NCBI RefSeq assembly: GCF_010122465.1
Contig: NZ_WLZY01000001.1
Coordinates: forward strand, 310,001 to 374,000
Reading direction: 5' to 3'
Source of the DNA: Phytoactinopolyspora mesophila
GTDB lineage: Bacteria; Actinomycetota; Actinomycetes; Jiangellales; Jiangellaceae
Length of the DNA: 64,000 nucleotides
Part shown: positions 1 through 8,598 of the stretch, piece by piece
How the letters are laid out: every line of letters starts with the position of its first letter
How positions within the stretch are numbered: the first letter of the stretch is position 1
Translations under genes and position numbers: made by a program
Notes under the pieces: model-generated
Database searches by the model: none
What the model saw: the letters and a program-made list of their open reading frames with translations, nothing else
What the model was told of the DNA's origin: nothing

Positions 1-1
1 G

Positions 2-1663
2 CTGGACGCGGCTGAGGCTGTCTTCGACGAGGCCCTCGATGTAGATGCCTCGCTGGTGGGTGATGACGACCTGGTGGAGGTTCTCGCTCGGTGTCACGCG
101 CTGGCTGCCCGCCAGGGCGAGCTGTTTCTCCGGGTGCTCGCCGAGGTCGACACTCGGGATCTCGGTCGCCGCCTCGGCGCGTCCTCCACGACCGCCTGGG
201 TGCGTGATGCCCTGAACATCCGTCCCGGGGTGGCGAAGTCCTCGGTGGATCTGGCCCATCGGCTCACGCCCCCGGTCGAGGCTGACGACTACGCCGCCAC
301 CCCCGACGCCGGCGCGCGGCGCGGGGCGATGCCGGCCACCCGTGCAGGCCTGGCTGCTGGGGAGGTGTCGCTGGACCACGCGACCGTGATCGCCAAAACC
401 ATGGCCCAGCTGCCCACGGACATCAGCGCCGAGGACGCGGCCCGCGCTGAGGCCGATCTGGCCGCGTTCGCCACAGAGCACGACCCGGCCACGCTGCAGC
501 GCCTGGCCACTCACCTGCTGCACGTGCTGTCCACCGACAGCCTCGAAAACCGTGAAGAACGTGCCCAGCGCAAACGCCGCCTGCGCCTCATCGACAATGG
601 TGACGGCACTGTGCGCATCACCGGCCTACTGTCCACCGAGGGCGCCGCCACCGTGCGCACCGCTCTCGACCCGCTCGCAGCGCCCCAGCCCGGCGAGAAC
701 GGCGAACGTGACCCCCGCGCACCCGACCAACGCCTCGCCGACGCACTCGTCGAGCTCTGCCAACGCCACCTGCAAGCCGGCACCCTGCCCACCAACCACG
801 GCCACGCACCCCAGCTCCTCCTGCTCGCCGAACTGTCCACCCTGCTCGGCACCACCGGCACCGGTCCCGCCGCGGCGGCCTGCGCCCAGACAGATCCAAG
901 CGGCGAGAACACTACCGAGGCCACATGCACCACCGGCGCCAGCTGCGCCGGCCAGCAGCACCGCAGCAACCAGGATCACCGGGACGACAAGAGCGACGGC
1001 CGCGGCAACGGTGACGGTATCCACACCGGTATCCCCGGCAGGCAACCCGAACCCGACCCGGGGTCTGCCGGCTGCGGTCACACCGCCCGTTCACCCAGAC
1101 CGGCGCGGCAATGGCTGCGAGATACGTGGGCCCAACGCTTCGGCGTCGCGCCGGCAGAACTCGGCTGGGGTGGCCCCATCTCCACCGAGACACTGCGGCG
1201 CATCACCTGCGACGCCAGCATCACCCCGGTGCTCGTGGGTCCACACGGTGTCCCCCTACGAGTCGGGCGCGCCGAGCGCATCGTCACGCCCGGCATCTGG
1301 ACCGCGCTCGTAGCCCGCGACCGCGGCTGCGCGTTCCCCACCTGTACCCGGCCACCGGCGTGGTGTCAGGCACACCACATCCGGCATTGGTCTGATGGTG
1401 GTGGTACCGATCTGGAGAACATGGTGCTGTTGTGTGCGCACCACCACCGGGTGATTCACCACGGCGGCTGGGACGTCCACATCGGACCGGACGGACACCC
1501 CGTGTTCGTGCCACCGCCCTGGATAGACCCAGACCGAACCCCCAGGCGCAACACCCGGCCCCGCCATGACCACCAGCCGCCGCCATCCGGTGAACACCCA
1601 GGCGAAAGCGACGGGCAACGCACTCGGCGACACCGAATGCGGCCACCACCACCGGACACCTGA
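2..1663 (+). CDS. DUF222 / HNH endonuclease-like protein, 5' end outside window
   Basis: The frame is open to the left edge, so the true start probably lies just outside; the first internal start codon is GTG at 56. The N-terminal half is the all-helical DUF222 domain common in actinobacterial genomes. A Gly/Asp/His-rich low-complexity linker follows at about 905-1100. The C-terminus is a typical HNH nuclease fold: CAFPTC, then QAHHIRHW, then NMVLLCAHHHRVIH, which give the zinc-binding cysteines and catalytic histidines. Members of this family are numerous paralogs, are sometimes linked to mobile DNA and mostly have no proven role. The fold call is firm; the biological role is unknown. Confidence 0.85.
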   Translation: MDAAEAVFDEALDVDASLVGDDDLVEVLARCHALAARQGELFLRVLAEVDTRDLGRRLGASSTTAWVRDALNIRPGVAKSSVDLAHRLTPPVEADDYAATPDAGARRGAMPATRAGLAAGEVSLDHATVIAKTMAQLPTDISAEDAARAEADLAAFATEHDPATLQRLATHLLHVLSTDSLENREERAQRKRRLRLIDNGDGTVRITGLLSTEGAATVRTALDPLAAPQPGENGERDPRAPDQRLADALVELCQRHLQAGTLPTNHGHAPQLLLLAELSTLLGTTGTGPAAAACAQTDPSGENTTEATCTTGASCAGQQHRSNQDHRDDKSDGRGNGDGIHTGIPGRQPEPDPGSAGCGHTARSPRPARQWLRDTWAQRFGVAPAELGWGGPISTETLRRITCDASITPVLVGPHGVPLRVGRAERIVTPGIWTALVARDRGCAFPTCTRPPAWCQAHHIRHWSDGGGTDLENMVLLCAHHHRVIHHGGWDVHIGPDGHPVFVPPPWIDPDRTPRRNTRPRHDHQPPPSGEHPGESDGQRTRRHRMRPPPPDT

Positions 1664-1712
1664 CACCTCAGCCCGTCCGTGTTCGGTCGGTGGGGGTGCT
1701 CGGCGGCCTTCT

Positions 1713-3101
1713 TCACGCATGGGTGTCGGCGGTGACGACACGGCGAACTGTACAGGCAAGCGATGCCGCTGCCAGTGCGGTGAGCATTAGGGCGATCGCG
1801 GCGGCACCGTGACCGGCGCCGCCGGCGATGGCTCGTCCGAGAATGGCGGCGGTGAGTGTGGACATGGTGGCGGTGGCGATCGCCTCGATCAGGATCTCCA
1901 AGGCGGCCGCCTTCGCGGGGGAGACGTCGTCCACTTCCTGGGGTATGTCGACGATGTGGTTGATCGTGTCGAGGTAGGTCAGTCCCATTCCGACACTCGC
2001 TAAGGTCCAGCCGAACAGGACGATCTGCACTGGCACGGTGATCCCGTCTATGAGCAGGACGGCTCCCGTCGCGACCATCCCGGTGACAAGGAACGACGCG
2101 CCGAGCGTCGAACGCCGCACGTAGGCCCGGGCGGCCTGGGCCGGCCACTTCGCCACCGCCAGGCCCGCGAATGCCCAGCCGAGACCGCCACCTGCCAGGA
2201 CCACGCCCACCTCGCGGGCAGTGCCGTCGAGCAGGTCGTGAACGATGATCGCGATGATCGCCCCGCATCCGAAGTACGCGGCTGTCAGCAGGCCCATCGT
2301 CGCAAGAGCAGCAGGGCGCCCGGGGCGCGCGGTCAGGGTCCCGCTGGGCAGTAGGCGTCGTGCGGCGAACAAGGTAGCAGCTATGCCGACCCCACCCACG
2401 GCGACGGCCACACTCGTCGGCAGTGTCTGCAACCCGACCAGGGACAGCAACGCCACACCACCGGTGAGGATGAAAGCCGACCCGATCGCGAGGCGTTCCT
2501 CACCCCCGGGATTCAGGGTTCCCCGCAACTGGCGGGCGATAATGACACGCGCGATCACGAGCAATGGAAGGTAGAGCACCAGCGCCCACCGCCAGCTCAG
2601 CACCGACGCTACCCACGCCGCGTACATGGGGCCGACGAACGAGGTGATGACCCACATCACGTTGTACCCGGCGAGCACAGCGCGTCGCCATCCGGTCGGA
2701 AGCACCGTGACGATCGCGGCCAGCGACACCGACGCCAGCGCACCGGCCGCGAGTCCAGAACACGCCCGACCGAGGACGAAGACACCTACGGACGGGGCCA
2801 GTGCGGCGACCACGCCACCCGCCACGCTGAGCAACGTCAGGTGCAGCAACAGCCGGTCCACCGCGAAGCGCTGGAGCAGGTACGGGCCGAGCGGCAATGT
2901 CAAGAACATCGCGATCTCGGCCGCCCCCGTCATGACGCCGTAGAACTCGTGCGCGTCAAGATCGGCGCCGACCAGCGGGATCACCGTACGCAGCAGAAAC
3001 GTCTGCATCCCCGCAATGAACTCCACCATGAGAAGCGCGCCGGCCAGGAGGCCGTACCTGACCGCCCGCCCCTCGCCCACACCAGCACGCTGCCCAGTCA
3101 T
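1713..3101 (-). CDS. MFS transporter
   Basis: A 462-residue polytopic membrane protein with about 12 hydrophobic segments and the short Arg-rich cytoplasmic loops usual in the major facilitator superfamily, for example RRAVLAGYNVMWV after a central charged stretch. It begins with ATG at 3101 after a hydrophilic N-terminus of about 15 residues. It is probably a proton-driven drug or metabolite exporter of the inner membrane; the substrate cannot be read from the sequence. It is convergent with the HNH gene and has no close operon partner. Confidence 0.75.
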   Translation of the reverse strand: MTGQRAGVGEGRAVRYGLLAGALLMVEFIAGMQTFLLRTVIPLVGADLDAHEFYGVMTGAAEIAMFLTLPLGPYLLQRFAVDRLLLHLTLLSVAGGVVAALAPSVGVFVLGRACSGLAAGALASVSLAAIVTVLPTGWRRAVLAGYNVMWVITSFVGPMYAAWVASVLSWRWALVLYLPLLVIARVIIARQLRGTLNPGGEERLAIGSAFILTGGVALLSLVGLQTLPTSVAVAVGGVGIAATLFAARRLLPSGTLTARPGRPAALATMGLLTAAYFGCGAIIAIIVHDLLDGTAREVGVVLAGGGLGWAFAGLAVAKWPAQAARAYVRRSTLGASFLVTGMVATGAVLLIDGITVPVQIVLFGWTLASVGMGLTYLDTINHIVDIPQEVDDVSPAKAAALEILIEAIATATMSTLTAAILGRAIAGGAGHGAAAIALMLTALAAASLACTVRRVVTADTHA

Positions 3102-3342
3102 GGCTCACACCCCGGCTCGCGTCGGTAAGGACCGGAACTTCCCGAGCGCACCACCCGTGGCAGTGGGGGAGTGTGCGCCCCGCGATCTGGTCCGACGCCG
3201 AGCGTGGCAGGTGAATTCAGTGCGAAGTAGCTGACCGAGACCACCTCGATTGCACCTTGGCCGTCACGAAAAGGCCACAGCATAAGGTCAAATTCGAGTA
3301 GAGAAAACCGCCCGCCGGAAATCGTGTCCGGGGGCGCTTCCT

Positions 3343-3396
3343 GGCCTCACGTAACGCTTCGGGCGGTTCGACGACGGCCAAGCGTTACGTGAGGCC
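3343..3396. repeat. Perfect 17-bp inverted repeat with 20-nt spacer
   Basis: The left arm GGCCTCACGTAACGCTT (3343-3359) is the exact reverse complement of 3380-3396. The 20-nt spacer is GC-rich. There is no T-run after either arm, so it is not a classic intrinsic terminator. It could be an operator, a REP-like element or an RNA hairpin in the 3' UTR of the hemerythrin mRNA. Confidence 0.7.
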
Positions 3397-3421
3397 ACGA
3401 ACCTTCGGCGCAGGCAGATCG

Positions 3422-3452
3422 CGCGCAGCGCCAGGTGGCCGAGCGCTGCGCG
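3422..3452 (-). terminator. Candidate hairpin terminator of the hemerythrin gene
   Basis: CGCGCAGCGC (3422-3431) pairs perfectly with 3443-3452 across an 11-nt loop. It sits about 45 nt after the hemerythrin stop codon on the minus strand. There is no U-tract, which is common for actinobacterial terminators. The role is inferred from position. Confidence 0.4.
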
Positions 3453-3497
3453 GCGACATGTGCACTCTTGCTTGTCGTGCCACGGCGCTGGAGCGGG

Positions 3498-4052
3498 CTA
3501 TTGGTTGTCGAGCTTCGCCGCGATTTCGTCTTTGGTCATTGAACTGGTGCCGGTGACGCCGACATTCTGCGCTTGCTGGGCTAGTTCTTCTCTGGTTGCC
3601 TGGCCCGGCTGTCCGCCCAGGTGCTTGGAGCGTTCCTGAAGGAAGGCTTTGCCGAGTTCGTGGCGGCGTTGATCGGACAGCCGCTCCCGCATGCCGGGCA
3701 GGACGGTTTGTTCCTCTTCTTCGACGTGATGGTTCACATCTTCGACCAGCTGGTTGAACAGTTGCTCGAATTTGGAGGAGTCGGTCTCCAGTTCTTGCAG
3801 CTGCGTGAGCACTTGCTCGGCTTCCTGATGTTCTTCCTGGCTGTGGGCGACCTCGTCGTGCTCATCCGCCTCGTCGCGTGCCGCGGGATAGACGTGGAGC
3901 TCTTCGGCCCGGCTGTGCGCGATCAGCAACGCTGTCACTACGGGAAGGAACAGCGGCCTCTTGTCGGGATCGGCCTGCATCTGCTCGAACAGACGCTCTA
4001 CTTCACGGTGGTCCTGCATGATCAAATCAACGACGTCCAGCCGCGCGCTCAT
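3498..4052 (-). CDS. Hemerythrin HHE-domain protein
   Basis: A 184-residue protein whose first about 130 residues form a hemerythrin four-helix bundle. The expected metal-binding His/Glu pattern is present: IMQDHREVE near the start, LLIAHSRAEELHVYP, SQEEHQEAE and NHHVEEEEQTVLP. Such proteins bind a di-iron centre and sense or scavenge oxygen, NO or peroxide. The C-terminal tail (TREELAQQAQNVGV to DEIAAKL) resembles a SAP/Rho-N-like small nucleic-acid-binding motif, as in other actinobacterial HHE proteins. ATG at 4052 is preferred over GTG at 4058 because AGGAGG lies 5 nt before it. It is divergent from the B12 photoreceptor operon. Confidence 0.85.
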   Translation of the reverse strand: MSARLDVVDLIMQDHREVERLFEQMQADPDKRPLFLPVVTALLIAHSRAEELHVYPAARDEADEHDEVAHSQEEHQEAEQVLTQLQELETDSSKFEQLFNQLVEDVNHHVEEEEQTVLPGMRERLSDQRRHELGKAFLQERSKHLGGQPGQATREELAQQAQNVGVTGTSSMTKDEIAAKLDNQ

Positions 4053-4298
4053 CAGCACCTCCTATTTCGATGCGATGGCGATACCCCTGCGGCAACGAGC
4101 CAAACGGCGCACCGCATGGCTACTTTCCCGGTGCTCGGAGCGCAGGGCTGGCCGCTGCTGTTGACCGTGGACCGCACGTGTCACGGATTTCACGACGAGC
4201 TCGTCGCGGCCCCCTTCTCCGTCCGCTCGGTCGCGTCTAGATCGCCTTGTTAGCGAGCTGAGTAGTGTGCGCAAAAATTTAGTGCTAAAACTGGTTAC

Positions 4299-5159
4299 AT
4301 GGCGAACGCGCCTTCGTCGGAAGACGAACAGCTGATCGATCTCGGGGAGACAGCACGACGTTTGGGCGTGCATTACATGACCGCGTACCGCTATGTGCGC
4401 ACCGGGCGCTTACCGGCTGCGCAGCGTGATGGCCGGTGGCGGGTGGACCCCGCGGAGCTCGGCAAGCTCCGCCCAGGTCCGGCGGAGAGTGGGGCGCGAC
4501 GTGGGCACGGGCGGCCAAAGGCTCGGCGGGGCGTATTGCGGGCACGGTTGCTTGCCGGTGACGAGCCTGGCGCGTGGCGGATCGTCGAAACACTGCTGGC
4601 TTCCGGTGCCGAACCAAGCGCCATTCTGGTCGACGTGCTGGCCGGGGCGTTGCGTGACATAGGTGATGGGTGGGAGCACGGCGAGTTGACGGTCGGCGAT
4701 GAGCACCGTGCGACGGCCGTCGGCATACGGCTGGTGGGGCGGCTGGGTGCCACCTCGACCTGGCGCGGCCGTCGGCGGGGGACGGTCGTGCTCGCCGGGG
4801 CGCCACACGACGCACATGCCCTACCCAGCGCCATCGTCGCAACGGTGCTGAGGAGCAGCGGATATGACGTGGTGGAGTTCGGCGGCGACACCCCAGCCGA
4901 AGTGGTCGCCAGCGCCGCGGCGGCAGTGGGTCCAGGGTTGCGCGCCGTCGGCATCAGTGTCGGAGCCCGGCAGCGGTTCGACGACGTCGCCGGTGTGGCC
5001 GATCTCGTACGTCAGATGGTCCCGGGGATCCCGGTGCTGGTCGGCGGCCCAGCGGTGAAGTCGGCAGCCGTGGCGTCCGATCTGGGCGCCGACGGATGGG
5101 CCGCCGACGCCTTCGGGGTCGTGGACGTCCTCGCAGAGCTTCGGCAGGTCCAGAGATGA
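4299..5159 (+). CDS. CarH-like adenosylcobalamin photoreceptor / transcription repressor
   Basis: A 286-residue protein with three parts. An excisionase/MerR-like helix-turn-helix covers about residues 12-58 (IDLGETARRLGVHYMTAYRY). A helical cap domain follows, then a B12-binding Rossmann domain. The photoreceptor signature W-x9-EH is intact at W125 and E135-H136, and H173 in DAHALP aligns with the lower axial cobalt ligand of CarH. The GG-DTP loop near EFGGDTPAEV is also present. Known CarH/LitR proteins bind DNA in the dark as AdoB12-bound tetramers and fall apart in light. The gene leads a four-gene operon whose next member is photolyase (ATGA overlap), so light induction of DNA repair is the natural reading. 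No clear ribosome site precedes ATG 4299, so the mRNA may be nearly leaderless. Family assignment is strong; the regulon is inferred. Confidence 0.85.
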   Translation: MANAPSSEDEQLIDLGETARRLGVHYMTAYRYVRTGRLPAAQRDGRWRVDPAELGKLRPGPAESGARRGHGRPKARRGVLRARLLAGDEPGAWRIVETLLASGAEPSAILVDVLAGALRDIGDGWEHGELTVGDEHRATAVGIRLVGRLGATSTWRGRRRGTVVLAGAPHDAHALPSAIVATVLRSSGYDVVEFGGDTPAEVVASAAAAVGPGLRAVGISVGARQRFDDVAGVADLVRQMVPGIPVLVGGPAVKSAAVASDLGADGWAADAFGVVDVLAELRQVQR

Positions 5160-6514
5160 CCGTAGTTGTCTTGTTCACCCGTGACCTCCGCGTCTACGAT
5201 CAACCCGTTCTCTCTCGGGCATGCCGCGAGTACCAATCGGTAGTCCCGTTGTTCGTCGTCGATGAGCGGATCCGGCGCTCGGCACCCGCTTCGCCGAATC
5301 GAGCCGAGTTCCTCGCGGCAGCGCTCGCCGACCTACGCTCGTCGCTCCGTACGCTCGGCGCTGACCTGGTGATACGTCGCGGTGACGTGATCGCCGAGAC
5401 GCTGCGAGTCGTCGCCGCGGTCGGTGCGTCGGCCGTTTTCGTCACAGCTGACGTCAGCGGATATGCCCAGGCGCGCGCACGGCTGCTGCTCCGGGAGAGT
5501 GCACAGGCCGGAATCAGAGTCGAATTCGGCCCTGGGGTGACCGTGGTCCCGGCCGGCGAACTCACCCCGGCCGGCGGCGACCACTACCGGGTCTTCACCC
5601 CCTACTTCCGGGCCTGGCAGCAAACCCGCTGGCGCCACGTCGTACCGGCGCCGCCGAGGGTGCCCTTCCGGCAGGATGTCGAGGCCGGGCCGCTTCCCGC
5701 CGCCGACGACATCGTGGCCGGTCAGCGCTCGCCGGTGTTGCCGGAGGGCGGGGAGAGCGCCGGCCTGCGCGCGTTGGAGAAGGCCGTCCGGGTCGCACGC
5801 CTCGGCGGCCAGGACCGGGACGACCTCGCGGCGGATCAGACCACGCGCTTGAGCCCTTACCTGCATTTCGGTTGCCTGTCGGCGCTGCACGTTGCCCGGC
5901 GGTTCGAGAACGTGGATCCCGACGTCGTTCGCCAACTCGCCTGGCGCGACTTCATGCATCAGGTGACCATGGCGTTCCCCGACATGCCGACGCATGACTA
6001 TCGTCCACGTGACATCGCCTGGCGCGACGACTCAGATGCGCTGACCGCCTGGCAGGAGGGCCGCACCGGTATGCCCATCGTCGACGCCGGCATGCGGCAA
6101 CTCCTGGCCGAAGGCTGGATGCACAACCGGGCACGGTTGATCACCGCATCCTTTCTGACCAAGACGCTCAGGGTGGACTGGCGTCACGGAGCCGCGCATT
6201 TCGCGCGCTGGCTGGTTGACGGCGACATCGCGAACAACGCCGGTGGCTGGCAATGGATGGCCGGCACCGGCAACGACACCCGACCGAACCGGGTCCTCAA
6301 CCCGATCCGGCAAGCACGCCGTTTCGACCCCACCGGCGTTTACGTCCGGCGCTACGTCCCCGAGCTGGCGGACGTCGCCGGCGCGGACGTCCACGAGCCG
6401 TGGCGGCTCCCCGAACGGAGCCGGGCCCGGCTGGAATACCCACCGCCGCTGATCGAGCCCGCCGGTGCGCCCCGCGGGCATTCGGCTCAGCCACCCTTGT
6501 GGAGCGCCGAATGA
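5156..6514 (+). CDS. phr: Deoxyribodipyrimidine photolyase (cryptochrome/photolyase family)
   Basis: A 452-residue flavoprotein. The N-terminal alpha/beta antenna domain begins VVLFTRDLRVYDQPVL, typical of class I photolyases. The FAD-binding domain contains LAWRDFMHQ, GMPIVDAGMRQL, GWMHNRARLI and ANNAGGWQWMAGTG, including the conserved Trp and Asn positions needed for flavin photochemistry. It uses blue light to split cyclobutane pyrimidine dimers. ATG at 5156 was chosen because it overlaps the stop of the photoreceptor gene (ATGA); an in-frame extension to 5096 would run into that gene. The 3' end also overlaps the next gene by ATGA, indicating tight translational coupling. Confidence 0.93.
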   Translation: MTVVVLFTRDLRVYDQPVLSRACREYQSVVPLFVVDERIRRSAPASPNRAEFLAAALADLRSSLRTLGADLVIRRGDVIAETLRVVAAVGASAVFVTADVSGYAQARARLLLRESAQAGIRVEFGPGVTVVPAGELTPAGGDHYRVFTPYFRAWQQTRWRHVVPAPPRVPFRQDVEAGPLPAADDIVAGQRSPVLPEGGESAGLRALEKAVRVARLGGQDRDDLAADQTTRLSPYLHFGCLSALHVARRFENVDPDVVRQLAWRDFMHQVTMAFPDMPTHDYRPRDIAWRDDSDALTAWQEGRTGMPIVDAGMRQLLAEGWMHNRARLITASFLTKTLRVDWRHGAAHFARWLVDGDIANNAGGWQWMAGTGNDTRPNRVLNPIRQARRFDPTGVYVRRYVPELADVAGADVHEPWRLPERSRARLEYPPPLIEPAGAPRGHSAQPPLWSAE

Positions 6515-8598
6515 AACAGACGATGCGTCGCCACCGGGCCGCCCGCTGGCTGTTGCCCGCGCTGGTAGCGCTTGTGTGGATCGCGCTCGGCGGACTACTG
6601 GGTCCGTACACCGGCAAGCTCGGCGACGTGCAGACCAACGACAACGCGGCCTTCCTGCCCAGTGACGCGGAGTCCACCCAGGTCTGGCGGCTTCAGCAAG
6701 AAATCGCGGGCCAGGACTCCGTCCCGGCGATCATCGTGGTGGAGTACAACGACGCGGAAGCTGACGGCGCGGATCTCGAGACCTTTACCGCCGACGTCCT
6801 CAGCCTCCCCGGCGTCGTCGGCATTCCCGGACCCGCGGTCCCGTCGGCCGACGGCGAGGCGGCGCAGATCGTCGTTCAGATCGACGGCGCACGAGACGCC
6901 GACGCGGGTGCCGTCGTGGAAGAGATCCGCGCCGCCGCCGGGCAGGTTTCCGGTGACGTGTATGTCACCGGCCCGGCCGGGTTCGCCGCCGATCTCGGCG
7001 AGGCATTCGGTGACATCGATGGGCTACTGCTGTGGGTGGCCGTGTCGGCGGTGCTCGTGATCCTGCTCGTCGTCTACCGCAGCCCGTTGCTGCCATTCAT
7101 CGTTCTCACCTCGGCGTTGCTCGCGCTCTCAGCGGCCGCGGCTGCGGTCTATTGGCTCGCTGACCGTGAGCTCTTGACGCTGAACGGTCAGAGCCAAGGC
7201 ATCATGTTCATCCTGGTTGTGGGGGCGGCGACCGACTATGCGCTGTTACTGGTATCGCGGTTCCGGGAGGAGCTGCGTGAGCAAGGTTCCCGGTTCGCGG
7301 CCATGCGCGCGGCGATACGAGGTGCGCTGCCGGCCATCGTGGCATCCGGGGGCACGGTCATTCTCGGCGTGTTGTGCCTGCTCGTCAGCGAGCTCAACTC
7401 GAACCGCGATCTGGGACCGGTTGCCGCGATCGGAATCGCGATGTCTATGGCGGCGTCACTGACCTTCCTGCCGGCGATGCTGCTGCTGTTGGGCCGGGCG
7501 GCGTTCTGGCCGTTCCGGCCCCGGCACGGCTCGAGCGCCCCGGAGCGGTCGGGTGCGTGGAGTCGCGTCGCATCGTTGGTCGCCCGCCGTTCTCGCCCGG
7601 TCTGGATCGCCACGGCGCTGGGCCTGGCGATGCTGGCGGTCTTCGTGCCCAGGCTCGACGCGGACGGTGTCGCCCAGACTGATCTGTTCCAGACCGATGT
7701 CGAGTCGGTCGCGGGCCAGGAGGTACTGGCCAGACACTTTCCCGGAGGTTCGGGAAACCCTGTGACGGTGGCCGGCCCGCAGGATGACATCGAGCGGATG
7801 ATCGCGGTCATGGAAGCCGATCCAGGGATCACTGACGCCGACGTCCTCGCCGACGGCGCGCCGGGCGGCGACGAGTCGTCCCCGGCAGTCAGCGACGGTC
7901 AGGTCATCGTCCTCGGCACTCTCGGCGACGCGCCGGACAGCGACGGGGCGAAAGACACGGTTCAGCGGCTACGCGCCGACCTGGCCGAGACCGTGCCGGA
8001 AGCGCTGGTCGGCGGGGAGACAGCTGTCCAGGTGGACACCGATGCGGCATCGGTGCGGGACCGCCAGCTGATCATCCCGCTGGTGCTGGCAGTGGTATTC
8101 GTGGTGCTCGCGATCCTGCTGCGGGCGCTGATCGCGCCGGCCGTGTTGTTGCTGGCGAATGTGTTGTCGTTCTTCGCGACGCTGGGGGTAGCGGCGCTGG
8201 TGTTCGAGTTCGTCTTCGGGTTCGACGGGATCGATCCCGCGGTGCCGCTCTTCGGCTTCGTGTTCTTGATCGCACTCGGGATCGACTATTCGATCTTCCT
8301 GACGACGCGAGTGCGTGAGGAGGCAGGGGCGATCGGCACCCGGCCCGGCATCAGTCGCGGGCTGACGGTGACCGGAGGCGTCATCACCAGTGCCGGGGTG
8401 GTGCTGGCGGCCACCTTCTCGGCGCTGGCCGTGGTGCCGATCTCGTTCCTGATCCAGATCGCGTTCATCGTGGCCTTCGGTGTGCTGCTGGACACCTTCG
8501 TGGTGCGCTCGCTGCTGGTGCCTGCTCTGGCCTACGACATCGGGTCCCGAGTCTGGTGGCCTGGTCACCGCGTCGAGAAGGAGGAACTGTCACCATGA
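6511..8598 (+). CDS. MMPL-family RND transporter
   Basis: A 695-residue membrane protein built as two repeats, each an N-terminal transmembrane helix, an extracytoplasmic domain and a bundle of about five helices. Conserved RND/MMPL stretches are visible: ILVVGAATDYALLLVSRFREEL in the first half and IALGIDYSIFLTTRVREE in the second. Each carries the Asp-Tyr pair that relays protons. These proteins export lipids, siderophores, pigments or other hydrophobic compounds. ATG 6511 overlaps the photolyase stop (ATGA); the open frame further upstream lies inside phr and is not used. Membership in a light-controlled operon suggests export of a photoprotective or membrane lipid product, but that is inference. 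Confidence 0.88.
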   Translation: MKQTMRRHRAARWLLPALVALVWIALGGLLGPYTGKLGDVQTNDNAAFLPSDAESTQVWRLQQEIAGQDSVPAIIVVEYNDAEADGADLETFTADVLSLPGVVGIPGPAVPSADGEAAQIVVQIDGARDADAGAVVEEIRAAAGQVSGDVYVTGPAGFAADLGEAFGDIDGLLLWVAVSAVLVILLVVYRSPLLPFIVLTSALLALSAAAAAVYWLADRELLTLNGQSQGIMFILVVGAATDYALLLVSRFREELREQGSRFAAMRAAIRGALPAIVASGGTVILGVLCLLVSELNSNRDLGPVAAIGIAMSMAASLTFLPAMLLLLGRAAFWPFRPRHGSSAPERSGAWSRVASLVARRSRPVWIATALGLAMLAVFVPRLDADGVAQTDLFQTDVESVAGQEVLARHFPGGSGNPVTVAGPQDDIERMIAVMEADPGITDADVLADGAPGGDESSPAVSDGQVIVLGTLGDAPDSDGAKDTVQRLRADLAETVPEALVGGETAVQVDTDAASVRDRQLIIPLVLAVVFVVLAILLRALIAPAVLLLANVLSFFATLGVAALVFEFVFGFDGIDPAVPLFGFVFLIALGIDYSIFLTTRVREEAGAIGTRPGISRGLTVTGGVITSAGVVLAATFSALAVVPISFLIQIAFIVAFGVLLDTFVVRSLLVPALAYDIGSRVWWPGHRVEKEELSP

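Larger units (their letters stand above)
3102..3497. other. Intergenic region with two strong inverted repeats
   Basis: No convincing gene is present. The stretch lies downstream of the hemerythrin gene and upstream of the MFS gene, both on the minus strand. It contains a 10-bp GC-rich hairpin (3422-3452) and a perfect 17-bp inverted repeat (3343-3396), listed separately. The rest shows no recognisable motif. Confidence 0.6.

Noticed and set aside
3343-3396. Intrinsic terminator for the hemerythrin gene
   Set aside because: No T-run on either side, and the nearer GC hairpin at 3422-3452 is a better terminator candidate.
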